The notes beneath the pieces were generated by a model, which was not told where the DNA came from, searched no databases, and was given only the letters and a program-made list of their open reading frames with translations. Positions 42,102-52,190 of a stretch of 64,000 nt of DNA are shown one piece after another; the stretch's first letter is position 1, and the number at the start of each line of letters is the position of its first letter. Origin of the DNA: Myxococcus xanthus (lineage in GTDB: Bacteria > Myxococcota > Myxococcia > Myxococcales > Myxococcaceae); NCBI RefSeq assembly GCF_006402735.1, contig NZ_CP017174.1, positions 6,676,001 through 6,740,000 of the forward strand, in the 5' to 3' direction. The translations under genes and the position numbers were made by a program.

Positions 42102-44879
42102 ATGCGAATCGTTGGCATCGACCTGGGCACCACCCATTGCGCCGTGGCATCCGTGGACCCCTCGCGGGGCGCGGGTGCCCCCGTGGAGGACTTCGCCCTT
42201 CCGCAGCTCGTCCGCCAGGGCGAGGTGGCCCCGCGGGCCCTGTTGCCCTCCACCGTGTACGTGCCCGCCGGCCACGAGCTGGCGGAGGGTTCGCTCACGC
42301 TGCCCTGGGGGGATGATGGCGGTCCGTGGGTGGTGGGGGAGCTGGCGCGCTGGCAGGGCGCGCGCGTGCCGGGGCGGCTGGTGGCCAGCGCCAAGAGCTG
42401 GTTGTGCCACCCGGGCGTGGACCGCTCCGCGCCCATCCTCCCCTGGGGCGCGCCCGCGGACGTCCAGAAGCTGTCCCCGGTGGACGCCAGCGCCCTGCTG
42501 CTGACGCACATGGCCCGCGCGTGGGATTACGCGCACCCGGACGCGCCCCTGTCGAAGCAGGAGGTGGTGATTACCGTCCCCGCCTCCTTCGACGAAGCGG
42601 CCCGCGCCCTCACGGTGAGCGCGGCGCGCAAGGCGGGGCTGGAGAAGTTCACCCTGCTGGAGGAGCCGCAGGCGGCCTTCTACGACTACACCGCGCGCCA
42701 CCGGGCGGACCTGGAGCAGACGCTCTCCAACGTCCGGCTGGTGCTGGTGGTGGACGTAGGCGGAGGCACCACGGACTTCACGCTGGTGCACGCGGGCGTG
42801 TCGCCCGAAGGCCCCATGCTGCGGCGACTGGCCGTGGGCGACCACCTGATGCTGGGCGGCGACAACATGGACGCCGCGCTGGCGCGCCGGATGGAGGAGA
42901 AGCTCTTCACGGACGGCCGCCGCCTGTCCGCCACGCAGTGGACGCAGGCCATCCAGGCCGCGCGCACCGCGAAGGAGGCGCTGCTCGGCCTCGCTCCGCC
43001 GGAGAAGCACGGCGTGTCGCTGGTGAGTGGCGGCAGCAAGCTGCTGGGCGGCACGTTGTCCACGGAGCTGACGCGCGACGAGGCGCAGGCGCTGGTGCTG
43101 GACGGCTTCTTCCCACTCACCACACCCGCTGACAGGCCACGCCGCGCCGCGCGCATGGCGCTCCAGGAGCTGGGCCTGCCCTACGTGCAGGACGCGGCGG
43201 TGACGCGGCACCTGGCGGCCTTCCTCGCGCAGCACGCGGCGGCGGGCTTCGCTGCGCTGGGCGAAACGGCGCCGGCGGAGGGCGCCCTGCCCCGGCCGGA
43301 CGCCATCCTGCTCAACGGCGGCGTGTTCAACTCACCCCAGATTTCCGAGCGGCTGGTGGAGGCCCTCTCCGCGTGGTGGCCGAACGCGCCGCGCATTCCC
43401 CTGCTTCGGCACGAGTCCCTGGAGCTCGCGGTGGCCCGGGGCGCCGCGTATTACGGCCTGGTGCGGCGCGGCCACGGCCTGCGCATTGGCGGCGGCGCGG
43501 CGCGTGCCTACTACGTGGGCCTGCAGCGCGCGGCGGACAGCGCAGAGCAGCCCGCGCTGTGCCTCATCCCCCGCGGCTTCGAGGAAGGCCAGAAGGTGGA
43601 CCTGGGCGAGCGCCCCTTCTCGCTCACCCTGGGCCGGCCGGTGCAGTTCCAGCTCTACTCCACCACCAGCGACCGCATCGACAAGCCCGGCGATTTGGTG
43701 CCGCTGGTGGAGGACCTCAAGCCGCTGCCGCCCATCCACACGCTGCTCAAGGGCGCCTCCAACAAGGTGGCCGAAGTGCCCGTGCACCTCCAGGCGGCGC
43801 TGACGGAGATTGGCACGCTGGAGCTGTACTGCGTGTCCAACGTCGCGGATGAGCGGTGGCGCCTGGAGTTCGAGCTGCGGGGCACTGGCGGCTCGCACGA
43901 GCTGACCGTCACCGAGTCGATGCCCGCGCGCTTCGTCGAAGCAAAGGACAACATCGAGCGCGTCTACGGCAACAAGCCGCTGCCCATCGGCCCCAAGGAC
44001 GTGAAGCAGCTCGGGCGCACGCTGGAGAAGGCCCTGGGCTCGCGTGAGACGTGGCGCGTGCCGGTGCTGCGGGAGATGTGGAGCACCCTCTTCGCGGGCG
44101 CGAGCAAGCGCCGGCGCTCGGAGGACCACGAGCGCGTCTTCTACAGCCTCACCGGCTTCAGCCTGAGGCCGGGCTTCGGGTACCCGCTGGACGGCTGGCG
44201 CGCGGAGCAGACCTTCGGCCTGTTCGACGCGATGGTGCAGCATCACACGGACAAGGCGGTGTGGACGGAGTTCTGGGTGATGTGGCGCCGCATCGCGGGA
44301 GGACTGGACGAAGCGCGGCAGCAGAAGCTGTACGCGTACCTCCAGCCCCATCTGGCGCGGAAGGTGCCACCGGATGCGCCGCCGCCGGGGAAGCTCAAGG
44401 GCATCCAGCCCGAGGGCCTGGAGGAGATGGTCCGCACCGCGGCCTCGCTGGAGCACCTGCAACCGGGTGACAAGGCGGAGCTGGGCCGGTGGATTGCCGC
44501 GCGGCTGAGGGCCGAGGCGAAGTCCGGCGGTCCGTGGGCCTGGTCCCTGGGACGGCTGGGCGCGCGCGTGCCCCTGTACGGGAGCAGCCACAAGGTGGTG
44601 GACGTGGACACGGCCGAGGCCTGGCTCACGCTGCTGCTGGAGTTGGACCTGCGGAAGATTGACGGCGCGTCCTTCGCGGCGGCGCAGCTCGCGCGGCTCA
44701 CGGGTGATCGCACGCGCGATCTGGACCCGGACCTGCGCGAGCGCACGGCCCAGGCCCTGCTGGCGGCGAAGGCCTCCGAGACGTGGGTGCGAATGGTGCG
44801 CGAAGTCGTGGCGCTGGAAGCCGCGGACGAGGCTCGCGCGCTCGGGGATACGCTCCCCGCCGGTCTGCGGCTGTCGTAG
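42102..44879 (+). CDS. Long Hsp70-family protein with DUF3731-type C-terminus (module member 2)
   Basis: The product has 925 residues and starts 25 bases after member 1. The ATPase part (MRIVGIDLGTTHCAVASVDP, EEPQAAFYDY, DVGGGTTDFTLVHAG, GGDNMDAALARRM) is complete. A beta substrate domain with AALTEIGTLELYCVSNV follows. About 300 extra residues (625-925) form an all-helical extension: ERVFYSLTGFSLRPGFGYPL, VWTEFWVMWRRIAGGLDEAR, HLQPGDKAELGRWIAARLRA, LTLLLELDLRKIDGASFAAA. This matches what is called DUF3731 in Hsp70-like proteins. No DnaJ or GrpE gene is nearby. Probably acts with member 1 and the DUF2760 protein. Confidence 0.93.
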   Translation: MRIVGIDLGTTHCAVASVDPSRGAGAPVEDFALPQLVRQGEVAPRALLPSTVYVPAGHELAEGSLTLPWGDDGGPWVVGELARWQGARVPGRLVASAKSWLCHPGVDRSAPILPWGAPADVQKLSPVDASALLLTHMARAWDYAHPDAPLSKQEVVITVPASFDEAARALTVSAARKAGLEKFTLLEEPQAAFYDYTARHRADLEQTLSNVRLVLVVDVGGGTTDFTLVHAGVSPEGPMLRRLAVGDHLMLGGDNMDAALARRMEEKLFTDGRRLSATQWTQAIQAARTAKEALLGLAPPEKHGVSLVSGGSKLLGGTLSTELTRDEAQALVLDGFFPLTTPADRPRRAARMALQELGLPYVQDAAVTRHLAAFLAQHAAAGFAALGETAPAEGALPRPDAILLNGGVFNSPQISERLVEALSAWWPNAPRIPLLRHESLELAVARGAAYYGLVRRGHGLRIGGGAARAYYVGLQRAADSAEQPALCLIPRGFEEGQKVDLGERPFSLTLGRPVQFQLYSTTSDRIDKPGDLVPLVEDLKPLPPIHTLLKGASNKVAEVPVHLQAALTEIGTLELYCVSNVADERWRLEFELRGTGGSHELTVTESMPARFVEAKDNIERVYGNKPLPIGPKDVKQLGRTLEKALGSRETWRVPVLREMWSTLFAGASKRRRSEDHERVFYSLTGFSLRPGFGYPLDGWRAEQTFGLFDAMVQHHTDKAVWTEFWVMWRRIAGGLDEARQQKLYAYLQPHLARKVPPDAPPPGKLKGIQPEGLEEMVRTAASLEHLQPGDKAELGRWIAARLRAEAKSGGPWAWSLGRLGARVPLYGSSHKVVDVDTAEAWLTLLLELDLRKIDGASFAAAQLARLTGDRTRDLDPDLRERTAQALLAAKASETWVRMVREVVALEAADEARALGDTLPAGLRLS

Positions 44880-44953
44880 GACTGGAAGGAATGCTCCCGC
44901 GGGAGTTGGACCTGGAAGGTCCAGCCCCCGGGAGCTGGGACAGCGACGGTGGA

Positions 44954-45349
44954 TCAGCCCTGCGCGGCGGTGACAGGCACGGCGGGGGCTTCACCCGCTT
45001 CGGGGCTCGCGGCGGCCGGCACGACCTGGAGCACCGGGGCCGCCTCTTCCACCGGCGCGGCGGCGGCGTCCTTGCCCGCCTTGGGCTTCTTGCTGCCCGC
45101 GCCCGAGCGGCACGTGCGGCACCAAGGCTGATTCCGGATGGCGCCATCCGCCATCTTCCGCAGGCCGAACTGCGCCAGCGGCTTCAGCGTCTTGCACTTG
45201 ATGCACATCAGCGAGATGAGCACCTCTTGACCATCCGCGTCGTAGACGGCGGACTTGCGACGCTTGCGCGGCTGGCCCTGCCCCGGTTCACGCTGCTTCG
45301 CCTTCTCAGGCGCAGGCGGCGCCATCATCGGGGTCACTTTGTAGAGCAT
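44954..45349 (-). CDS. Small protein with a treble-clef-like zinc motif
   Basis: The product has 131 residues. Residues about 47-83 have CIKCKTLKPLAQFGLRKMA followed by WCRTCRSGAG: two C-x2-C pairs joined by a K-P-L-x-x-F core. This is a small zinc-finger pattern frequent in phage and mobile-element proteins and in nucleic-acid-binding factors. The flanks are basic (KAKQREPGQGQPRKRRKSA) and Ala/Pro-rich. Probably binds DNA or RNA. It converges with the Hsp70 gene, 74 bases away. Confidence 0.8.
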   Translation of the reverse strand: MLYKVTPMMAPPAPEKAKQREPGQGQPRKRRKSAVYDADGQEVLISLMCIKCKTLKPLAQFGLRKMADGAIRNQPWCRTCRSGAGSKKPKAGKDAAAAPVEEAAPVLQVVPAAASPEAGEAPAVPVTAAQG

Positions 45350-45570
45350 GTCGGTTCCTCCAGCTCACGGGAGTCCACCCACGCAGGCCCAGGGCCACCT
45401 CGGAGTGGACACTCGCAGGGACTAGAGTAGGACCTCCGCTTCCCGTTGGAAACTGATCCCAGGCCGAAAAATCGGCCCCCGGCGCGATTTCAGTGTCCTT
45501 CCGCTGGGTTGAGTCCTTACGTTCACCCCCAGCGGATCAGCCGTCGTCCGAATTTTCAGCCGGGACGCGC

Positions 45571-47358
45571 TCAGCGCGCCTCTTGCTGACACTCTGCTAC
45601 ACCCGTGTAGCGGACACGTCCCAAGTCGGGGGCCTCCAGCGTGCCGCCCCGGGCATTCCCGTAGGCGACGAGCGCTTCCCGCAAATCGAGCCCGTCGACG
45701 GGGGTCATCTCGATGCGCTCCGGTGGCACGGTGCTCAAGAGGGGCTCCAGCCCGTCACCGCCTCGCGCCAGAAAGTCCGGGAGGGCCACCCGATACATCT
45801 TGCGGGGGTCGACCACGAGCGGCTGACCGCCGGAGAGGGCCACTCCCGAGAACCGCCCAGGCCCCGGACAGCGCTCCAGCGTCACCTCGAGGCCGGAGAC
45901 GGCGAAGACGGAGCCCATGTCGTTGCCATAGGCCAGGTGCAGCAACCGCGACAGCTCGGGGCCCGTCAAGGTGACGACGGCCACCGTGTTGTCGAAGGGC
46001 AGCACTTCGAACACCTGACCGAAAGTGAGCGGCCCCGCGGGCAGGTCCGCGCGGACGCCGCCCGGGTTCATCAGCCCCACGTCCGCGTTGGCCGACGCAC
46101 GCAGCACGTCCGCCACCAGATTGCCCAGCGCGCCCTCCTCCGTGTAGCCGCGGGCCAGGGGCGTAGCCGCCACGAGCCCCAACTGGCGATTCTGCGCCTC
46201 CCGTGCCAGCTCCAGCGCAGGCGCCAGCAGCGGCGCCACCTGCGCGTCGGGCACCACCGGCTCCGCCATGAACGACGCAGGCTCCAGGCGAACCTGGGAC
46301 TCGTTCCTCAGGCGGCGGCCGTCACACGTTCCCTGGGTGGCGTCCACCTTCGCACAGAGGGGAATGGCGGCCTGGATGCGGGTGCGCTCGGGCAGGATGC
46401 GGCGACTGTCCGGGTCCACGAACAGCTCCACCACGCCCAGGGAACGCGCCAGCCCCGTCGTCTCGATGATGGGCACCTGGGCGAAGAAGTGGCCCATCGT
46501 CTGGTGGGTGTGTCCCGCCACGATGGCGTCGACCGTGCCTGGCGGCAGGCGCTTCAGCATCGACAGAATCTCCGCGTCGCCCTCGTCGCAGCTCGACGTG
46601 TCGCGGGGGTTGCTCAAGTCCGCACACTTGCCTCCCGCATGCGCCACCACCACCACCACCTCCGCGCCGCGCGCGCGCAGGGAACGGGACGCTTCCAGCG
46701 CGGCGGGCGCCAGGGGCAGGAAGCGCAGGGACGACACGTTGGCGGGATTGGTGACCTTGGGGGTGGCCTCGGTGGAGAGCCCGATGATGCCCACCTTCAC
46801 GCCCTTGACCTTCATCAGGTACGTGCCGTCATTGCCCGTCCAGGCGGGGCGCGCGCCAGTGGAGGCGTCGCGAAGGTTCGCCGACAACATGGGGAATCGC
46901 GCCTGGCCGATGCGCGCCTTGAGCGCACCCAGCGCATCATCCCCGGGCCGCTGGGCCATGGAACCCGGCCCCACGGGGCCATAGTCGAACTCGTGGTTGC
47001 CAATGGCGGCCGCGTCCACTCCTAGGTGGTTGTACACGTCGACGACGACGGCCCCTTCCGTGAGGTTGGAAGGCAACGTGCCCTGGAACATGTCGCCCGC
47101 GTCCAGCAGCACCACGCCGCCAGGGTTGGCCGCGCGCAGCCGCGCCACGTAGGCCGCGAGCGTGGCGGCGCCGCCCTCCTCCACCACCTGGCCGTCCTTC
47201 AGTGGCGTGCGATGGGGCTCCACCTGTCCGTGGAAGTCGTTGATGCCCACCAGGGTGATGCGGATGGGCTCCGGCGGAGCGCCGCGGATCCAGAAGCCGG
47301 AGCACGCGGTGGTGGCCCCGCACGCCAACGCGAGGGCGATGAGTCGGAAGAAACGCAT
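45571..47358 (-). CDS. Lipoprotein 5'-nucleotidase/UshA-like phosphatase
   Basis: The product has 595 residues with the start at 47358. The lipobox GATTAC gives Cys19. The N-terminal calcineurin-type domain has GINDFHGQVEPH, LDAGDMFQG, GNHEFDYG, VVVVAHAGG and GHTHQ motifs for the two-metal site. The C-terminal 5'-nucleotidase domain (GALGNLVADVLRASANADVG, MNPGGVRADL, FGQVFEVLPFDNTVAVVTLT) binds the nucleoside. It should release phosphate from extracellular nucleotides or cyclic nucleotides. It lies 45 bases downstream of a phytase-like gene on the same strand; together they form a phosphorus-scavenging pair. Confidence 0.94.
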   Translation of the reverse strand: MRFFRLIALALACGATTACSGFWIRGAPPEPIRITLVGINDFHGQVEPHRTPLKDGQVVEEGGAATLAAYVARLRAANPGGVVLLDAGDMFQGTLPSNLTEGAVVVDVYNHLGVDAAAIGNHEFDYGPVGPGSMAQRPGDDALGALKARIGQARFPMLSANLRDASTGARPAWTGNDGTYLMKVKGVKVGIIGLSTEATPKVTNPANVSSLRFLPLAPAALEASRSLRARGAEVVVVVAHAGGKCADLSNPRDTSSCDEGDAEILSMLKRLPPGTVDAIVAGHTHQTMGHFFAQVPIIETTGLARSLGVVELFVDPDSRRILPERTRIQAAIPLCAKVDATQGTCDGRRLRNESQVRLEPASFMAEPVVPDAQVAPLLAPALELAREAQNRQLGLVAATPLARGYTEEGALGNLVADVLRASANADVGLMNPGGVRADLPAGPLTFGQVFEVLPFDNTVAVVTLTGPELSRLLHLAYGNDMGSVFAVSGLEVTLERCPGPGRFSGVALSGGQPLVVDPRKMYRVALPDFLARGGDGLEPLLSTVPPERIEMTPVDGLDLREALVAYGNARGGTLEAPDLGRVRYTGVAECQQEAR

Positions 47359-47403
47359 GAGGGCGCGCACTTCAGCGCGGCGCGCGCCCGCTGGCAACGC
47401 GCT

Positions 47404-48654
47404 TCAGTCGCGACGCCGGCGCCCCACCCGCACCAGGGCGAGCAACGCGAACGCAGCGGTGGCCGGCACGGAGGCCGAAGCACACGAGCAGCCCGACTCC
47501 TCGGGACGATTGCCCGGGCCTGGCCTCGGCCCCGGACCACCGGAGCCACCTCCGTCCCCCGGGCCACCGTCCGTGCCCCCGTCCGTCCCCCCGTCCGAAT
47601 CGAACCGCGTGTCGATTCGCAGCGCGGGGTCGAAGGCCTCGGCGACCGCCGGCCAGCGTGCGTACAGGAAGCGCTGCGGGTTGGAGAACGCATCACTGCC
47701 CACGAAGAGCCCGTCGGGATAGGTCGTGCCCAGCGACGACGCGGAGACGGCGAGGGCCACTGGGTCATTCGCCCGGATGACGCCCCCATCCTCGTCAGCC
47801 AGCCGGAACGAGCCCACGAAGGTCCTCGCGCGCCGCTCGTAGATGGCGAACGCATCCGCGCCCGTGTCCGCGACCAGGATGTACCCTTCGCCATTGCGCG
47901 CGCGGTACAGCGCGACCCGGCCCACATTGGCGGAGAGCCCACCCGAGCCCTGGATGGAGAGCTGCTGTCCGGTGACGTCCGCGTCCGCGGCCGCCGCATA
48001 GCGCCACAAGCCCTGCCCCTGCTGGGTGACGAACAGGGAGTCCGACGCCTCGTCCACGGCCAGACCCGCGATGGGCCCCGTCGTGGTGAGCGTGCGGACC
48101 AGGGTGGCCGTCACGTTCCCCGTGTCCCCGGCCAGTTCGTACTGCTGGAGCACGCCCCTGGACGTGCCCGCGAACACATAGAACCGGCCCGAATCCTGGT
48201 TTTGATAGAGCGCCACGGCGGAGAACTGCGTCCCCGTCAGGAAGCCCGTGGCGCCGATCCGCACCACCCGGTCCGCGCGGTCAGGGTCCACCGTGTAGGC
48301 CGCCAGCCCGTTGAAGTTGATGCTGGCCGCCACCGCCAGGGTCTGCTGCACCCCGGATAGCGGGAAGCCGTCCCGCACGGCCACGGCCGACATCGGCCCA
48401 TCCGTGAGCTCCGCATCCAGCTGCTCGCCCCCCACGCCGAAGGTGACGAGGCCCGAGTTGGGGCTGTTGTAGGCGGTGAGGAACAGGCTGCTGCCGGGGG
48501 CGCCGGGACTCACCCAGAGGGCCACGTCCTGGAGCACCCCGCCGGTGATGGACGGGTCGGGCTCGGACTGCGACGTCGGCGACACGGCGACCTGCGCGGA
48601 CACCGGAGTGCCCAGGAGCAGCGCCGCCAGGGCCAGGGGGGTTGGGTTGCGCAT
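47404..48654 (-). CDS. Phytase-like beta-propeller protein with MYXO-CTERM tail
   Basis: The product has 416 residues with signal peptide (LALAALLLGTPVSA|Q). The body follows the beta-propeller (alkaline) 3-phytase pattern: DVALWVSPGAPGSSLFLTAY, PIAGLAVDEASDSLFVTQQG, VALYRARNGEGYILVADTG, FAIYERRARTFVGSFRLADE, TYPDGLFVGSDAFSNPQRFL. A Ser/Gly/Asp/Pro-rich spacer precedes CSCASASVPATAAFALLALV then RRRRD, the MYXO-CTERM sorting signal (Cys, hydrophobic helix, Arg tail), which is thought to lead to surface anchoring after cleavage. It should release phosphate from phytate-like substrates; catalytic Ca-site residues were not verified one by one. Confidence 0.9.
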   Translation of the reverse strand: MRNPTPLALAALLLGTPVSAQVAVSPTSQSEPDPSITGGVLQDVALWVSPGAPGSSLFLTAYNSPNSGLVTFGVGGEQLDAELTDGPMSAVAVRDGFPLSGVQQTLAVAASINFNGLAAYTVDPDRADRVVRIGATGFLTGTQFSAVALYQNQDSGRFYVFAGTSRGVLQQYELAGDTGNVTATLVRTLTTTGPIAGLAVDEASDSLFVTQQGQGLWRYAAAADADVTGQQLSIQGSGGLSANVGRVALYRARNGEGYILVADTGADAFAIYERRARTFVGSFRLADEDGGVIRANDPVALAVSASSLGTTYPDGLFVGSDAFSNPQRFLYARWPAVAEAFDPALRIDTRFDSDGGTDGGTDGGPGDGGGSGGPGPRPGPGNRPEESGCSCASASVPATAAFALLALVRVGRRRRD

Positions 48655-48763
48655 GACCGCCTCCAGGTAGAGCGATTGGAGCTCCCTAACTTGGCACGAG
48701 GCGTCGGGCTTTCAAGTAGGAAGCGGCCGGGAACGGTTGGCGATGGGTGACAGCGTCGGCTAG

Positions 48764-49771
<1,008 letters not shown>

Positions 49772-50698
49772 ATGCGGATTCTGGTAACAGGCGCGGATGG
49801 CTTTGTCGGTCGGCACTTGTGCGCCCTGCTGCGCGCCGCTGGCGACGAGGTCGTGGAGGCCCACGGGCCGCGCGGTGAGGGCATCAACAGCAACGCCCTG
49901 CACTTCGACGTGGCCAACGAAGCCTCGGTGAAGGCGGCGGTGGCCGAGGCGAAACCCGAGGGCGTCATCCACCTGGCGGGCTTCAGCTCGGTCGCGAAGA
50001 GCCACCACAACCCGTCCCGGGTGTTCGCGGTGAACACCATGGGCGTGGTGCACCTGCTCACCGCGGTGCGCGAGAGCGTCCCGAAGGCGCGCGTGGTGCT
50101 GGTGGGCTCCGGCGAGGTGTACGGCCCGGTGCCCGAAGGCACGCGCGCCACCGAGGACACTCCGGCGGTGCCGCTGAGCCCCTACGCGGCCTCCAAGTCC
50201 GCAGCTGAGCTGGCCGCGGTGCAATTCCACCGCAGCTACGGGCTGGAGGTCGTCATGGCGCGGCCCTTCAACCACCTGGGCGCGGGGCAGGACCCCACCT
50301 TCGTGGTGCCCTCGTTCGCGGCGCAGATTCGCGCCATCGGACTGGGCACGGTGGACCCGGTGCTGCGCACGGGCAACCTGGATGCGGTGCGCGACTTCTC
50401 TCACGTGCGCGACGTGGTGGAGGCCTACCGGCTGCTGCTCGACAAGGGCGAGGCGGGGCAGGCGTACAACATCGGCAGCGGTGAGGGCCGCACCATCCGC
50501 AGCCTGCTGGAGGAGATGTTGTCGCTCGCGGGCGTCAACGCGCGCATCGAGCTGGACCCCGCGCGCCTGCGGCCCTCCGACATCCCCAGCCTCGTCGGCG
50601 CTCCCGACAAGCTGAAGGCGCTGGGCTGGGCCCCGAAGCTGACCGTGACGGACGCGCTGCGCGACGTGCTCGGCCCCCGCGTGCCCGGCGCCGCGTGA
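49772..50698 (+). CDS. rmd: GDP-4-keto-6-deoxy-D-mannose reductase (GDP-D-rhamnose synthase)
   Basis: The product has 308 residues; its ATG follows the gmd stop with no gap. The short-chain reductase fold has ILVTGADGFVGRHLCALLRA, catalytic VGSGEVYG and PYAASKSAAELA (Tyr-x3-Lys). MARPFNHLGAGQDPTFVVPS is diagnostic for Rmd-type reductases rather than fucose synthases. Together Gmd and Rmd make GDP-D-rhamnose for O-antigen or exopolysaccharide. A GC-rich hairpin follows the stop. Fcl (GDP-fucose) is an alternative but less likely. Confidence 0.93.
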   Translation: MRILVTGADGFVGRHLCALLRAAGDEVVEAHGPRGEGINSNALHFDVANEASVKAAVAEAKPEGVIHLAGFSSVAKSHHNPSRVFAVNTMGVVHLLTAVRESVPKARVVLVGSGEVYGPVPEGTRATEDTPAVPLSPYAASKSAAELAAVQFHRSYGLEVVMARPFNHLGAGQDPTFVVPSFAAQIRAIGLGTVDPVLRTGNLDAVRDFSHVRDVVEAYRLLLDKGEAGQAYNIGSGEGRTIRSLLEEMLSLAGVNARIELDPARLRPSDIPSLVGAPDKLKALGWAPKLTVTDALRDVLGPRVPGAA

Positions 50699-50708
50699 GC
50701 AAGCGAAG

Positions 50709-50738
50709 GCGCGCGCGTATCCCCTGGGTGCGCGCGCG
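50709..50738 (+). terminator. GC-rich hairpin after rmd
   Basis: GCGCGCGC / GCGCGCGC arms with a 13-base loop begin 10 bases after the rmd stop. There is no T tail. Possible terminator; simple GC repeats make the fold less certain. The remaining bases to 50855 show no gene. Confidence 0.4.
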
Positions 50739-50855
50739 TCGGCGGCTCGGCTGGGGCGACCGGATGCCGCGCCAGCGTCGATGGGACTGGCGTCGCGGGC
50801 CCGCGATTCCGAAGTGGACGGCCCCATGACGAGGTGACACGTCAGGGGACCCTGT

Positions 50856-51581
50856 TCACTGAAGCGCCGCCCAGGCCTGAAGCCGCCGCTCCAACGCCGT
50901 GAGGGTCCACAGGTCCGCCGGATTGTCTGGCCGCACCTGGACCAGGTCCCGCTGAAGCGCCTCGCGCGCCTCCACGACGCCCCACTCCGACAACACCCGC
51001 AGCGCCATCAGCGAGGGCATGCGCGTCACCAGCGTGAGCAGCACCGCCACGACGCGAGGGCTTCGCTCGTCAGCCAGCCGCTGCACCGCCTCGTGACGCG
51101 CCTCAGGCGTGGAGTCCGGCGCCTCCAGCACCTCAGCCAGCGAGGTGAAGCGCGCATCGTCCAGCAACGGGCGCGGGCCGGGCTGCGGCTCCCAGTGCTC
51201 CACGGTGACGTTCGTCCGGCCCATGGAGACGCACTCCCGGCGCACGCCGTCATCGCCGAAGAGGTCCATGATGCGATCCCTCGACGGCGTGCCGCCCACG
51301 AGCAGTTGCCCCGCACGCTGGGAAAGCGTGGGTGACACGCCGAGCAGATGGACGCGCAGCACCGTGGCCTCGGCCGCGGCGCCCTGCTCGGTGGAAGCAC
51401 GGGGCCACTTGAGGAAGACCTCCGCCATCCCCCGTTCATGGACGTACCAGCGGTACTCCAGCCACACGGCGCTGGGGCGGAGGGCAAAGCGGGCGTCTTC
51501 CTGCTCGCGGAGCCGGGGGGCACCTTCCGCAAGCCCGGTGAAGCAGCGTTCCAGCAGGGCCAGGGCGTCGGAGAGCGTCAT
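50856..51581 (-). CDS. Hypothetical protein with HEAT-like C-terminus
   Basis: The product has 241 residues with no signal peptide or membrane segment. The first 140 residues are mixed alpha/beta (LSDALALLERCFTGLAEGAP, VWLEYRWYVHERGMAEVFLK). The C-terminal 90 residues look like one or two HEAT-type helical repeats (TPEARHEAVQRLADERSPRV, VAVLLTLVTRMPSLMALRVL). No catalytic motif. It stands divergent from the NADAR gene. Family not recognised. Confidence 0.7.
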   Translation of the reverse strand: MTLSDALALLERCFTGLAEGAPRLREQEDARFALRPSAVWLEYRWYVHERGMAEVFLKWPRASTEQGAAAEATVLRVHLLGVSPTLSQRAGQLLVGGTPSRDRIMDLFGDDGVRRECVSMGRTNVTVEHWEPQPGPRPLLDDARFTSLAEVLEAPDSTPEARHEAVQRLADERSPRVVAVLLTLVTRMPSLMALRVLSEWGVVEAREALQRDLVQVRPDNPADLWTLTALERRLQAWAALQ

Positions 51582-51665
51582 GAAGGTGGGGCAGTGTAGC
51601 GACGTTTGTCAGGTCGCCGGGCCACCATCGTTAGTGTACAATCAACACCACTTCCGAGGTCGCCC

Positions 51666-52187
51666 ATGAGCGAAGCAGGACAGCAGCGGTTCACCTTCTT
51701 CTGGCAGGCGCACTCCCCCTTCTCCCAGTGGCACCGTTCCGACTTCGTCGTGGACGGCGTGCACTACGTGTGCGCGGAGCAGTACATGATGGCAGGCAAG
51801 GCGCGGCTCTTCGGCGACACCGAAGCGCTGGCGAGCATCCTGTCATCGAAGTCGCCCAAGACGCACAAGGCCCTGGGCCGCAAGGTCCGCGATTTCGACA
51901 ACGCGCGCTGGGAGAAGGCGCGTGAGCGCATCGTCTACGAGGGCAACCGCGCGAAGTTCACCCAGAGCGAGGAGCTGCTGAATGCACTCCTGGCCACCGC
52001 GGGCACGGAGCTGGTGGAAGCCAGTCCCGTGGATCGCATCTGGGGTGTGGGGTTGGATGAGGAGGACCCGCGCATCCAACACCCCGCGAAGTGGCGCGGA
52101 CTGAACCTGCTGGGCAAGGTCCTCACGAAGCTGCGCGAGGACCTGATGGCGGAGGGCGTCACCAAGGCGTCCCCCGCCAAACCGTAG
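51666..52187 (+). CDS. NADAR-family (YbiA/RibX-like) N-glycosidase
   Basis: The product has 173 residues with the ATG at 51666. RFTFFWQAHSPFSQWHRSDF is the NADAR opening (substrate-pocket Phe/Trp). YVCAEQYMMAGKARLFGD has the conserved Glu of E-Q-Y-M. FDNARWEKARERIVYEGNRA and FTQSEELLNALLATAGTELV follow, with WGVGLDEEDPRIQHPAKWRG at the end. Family members cut the N-glycosidic bond of damaged riboflavin precursors or of ADP-ribose-like nucleotides. No DarT- or ADP-ribosyltransferase-like gene is beside it, so housekeeping damage control is likelier than a toxin system. Confidence 0.93.
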   Translation: MSEAGQQRFTFFWQAHSPFSQWHRSDFVVDGVHYVCAEQYMMAGKARLFGDTEALASILSSKSPKTHKALGRKVRDFDNARWEKARERIVYEGNRAKFTQSEELLNALLATAGTELVEASPVDRIWGVGLDEEDPRIQHPAKWRGLNLLGKVLTKLREDLMAEGVTKASPAKP

Positions 52188-52190
52188 GGC

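Noticed and set aside
50709-50738. GCGCGC arms as a Z-DNA or regulatory element
   Set aside because: Simple GC alternation after a stop codon is better read as a weak terminator; no other evidence supports a special role.
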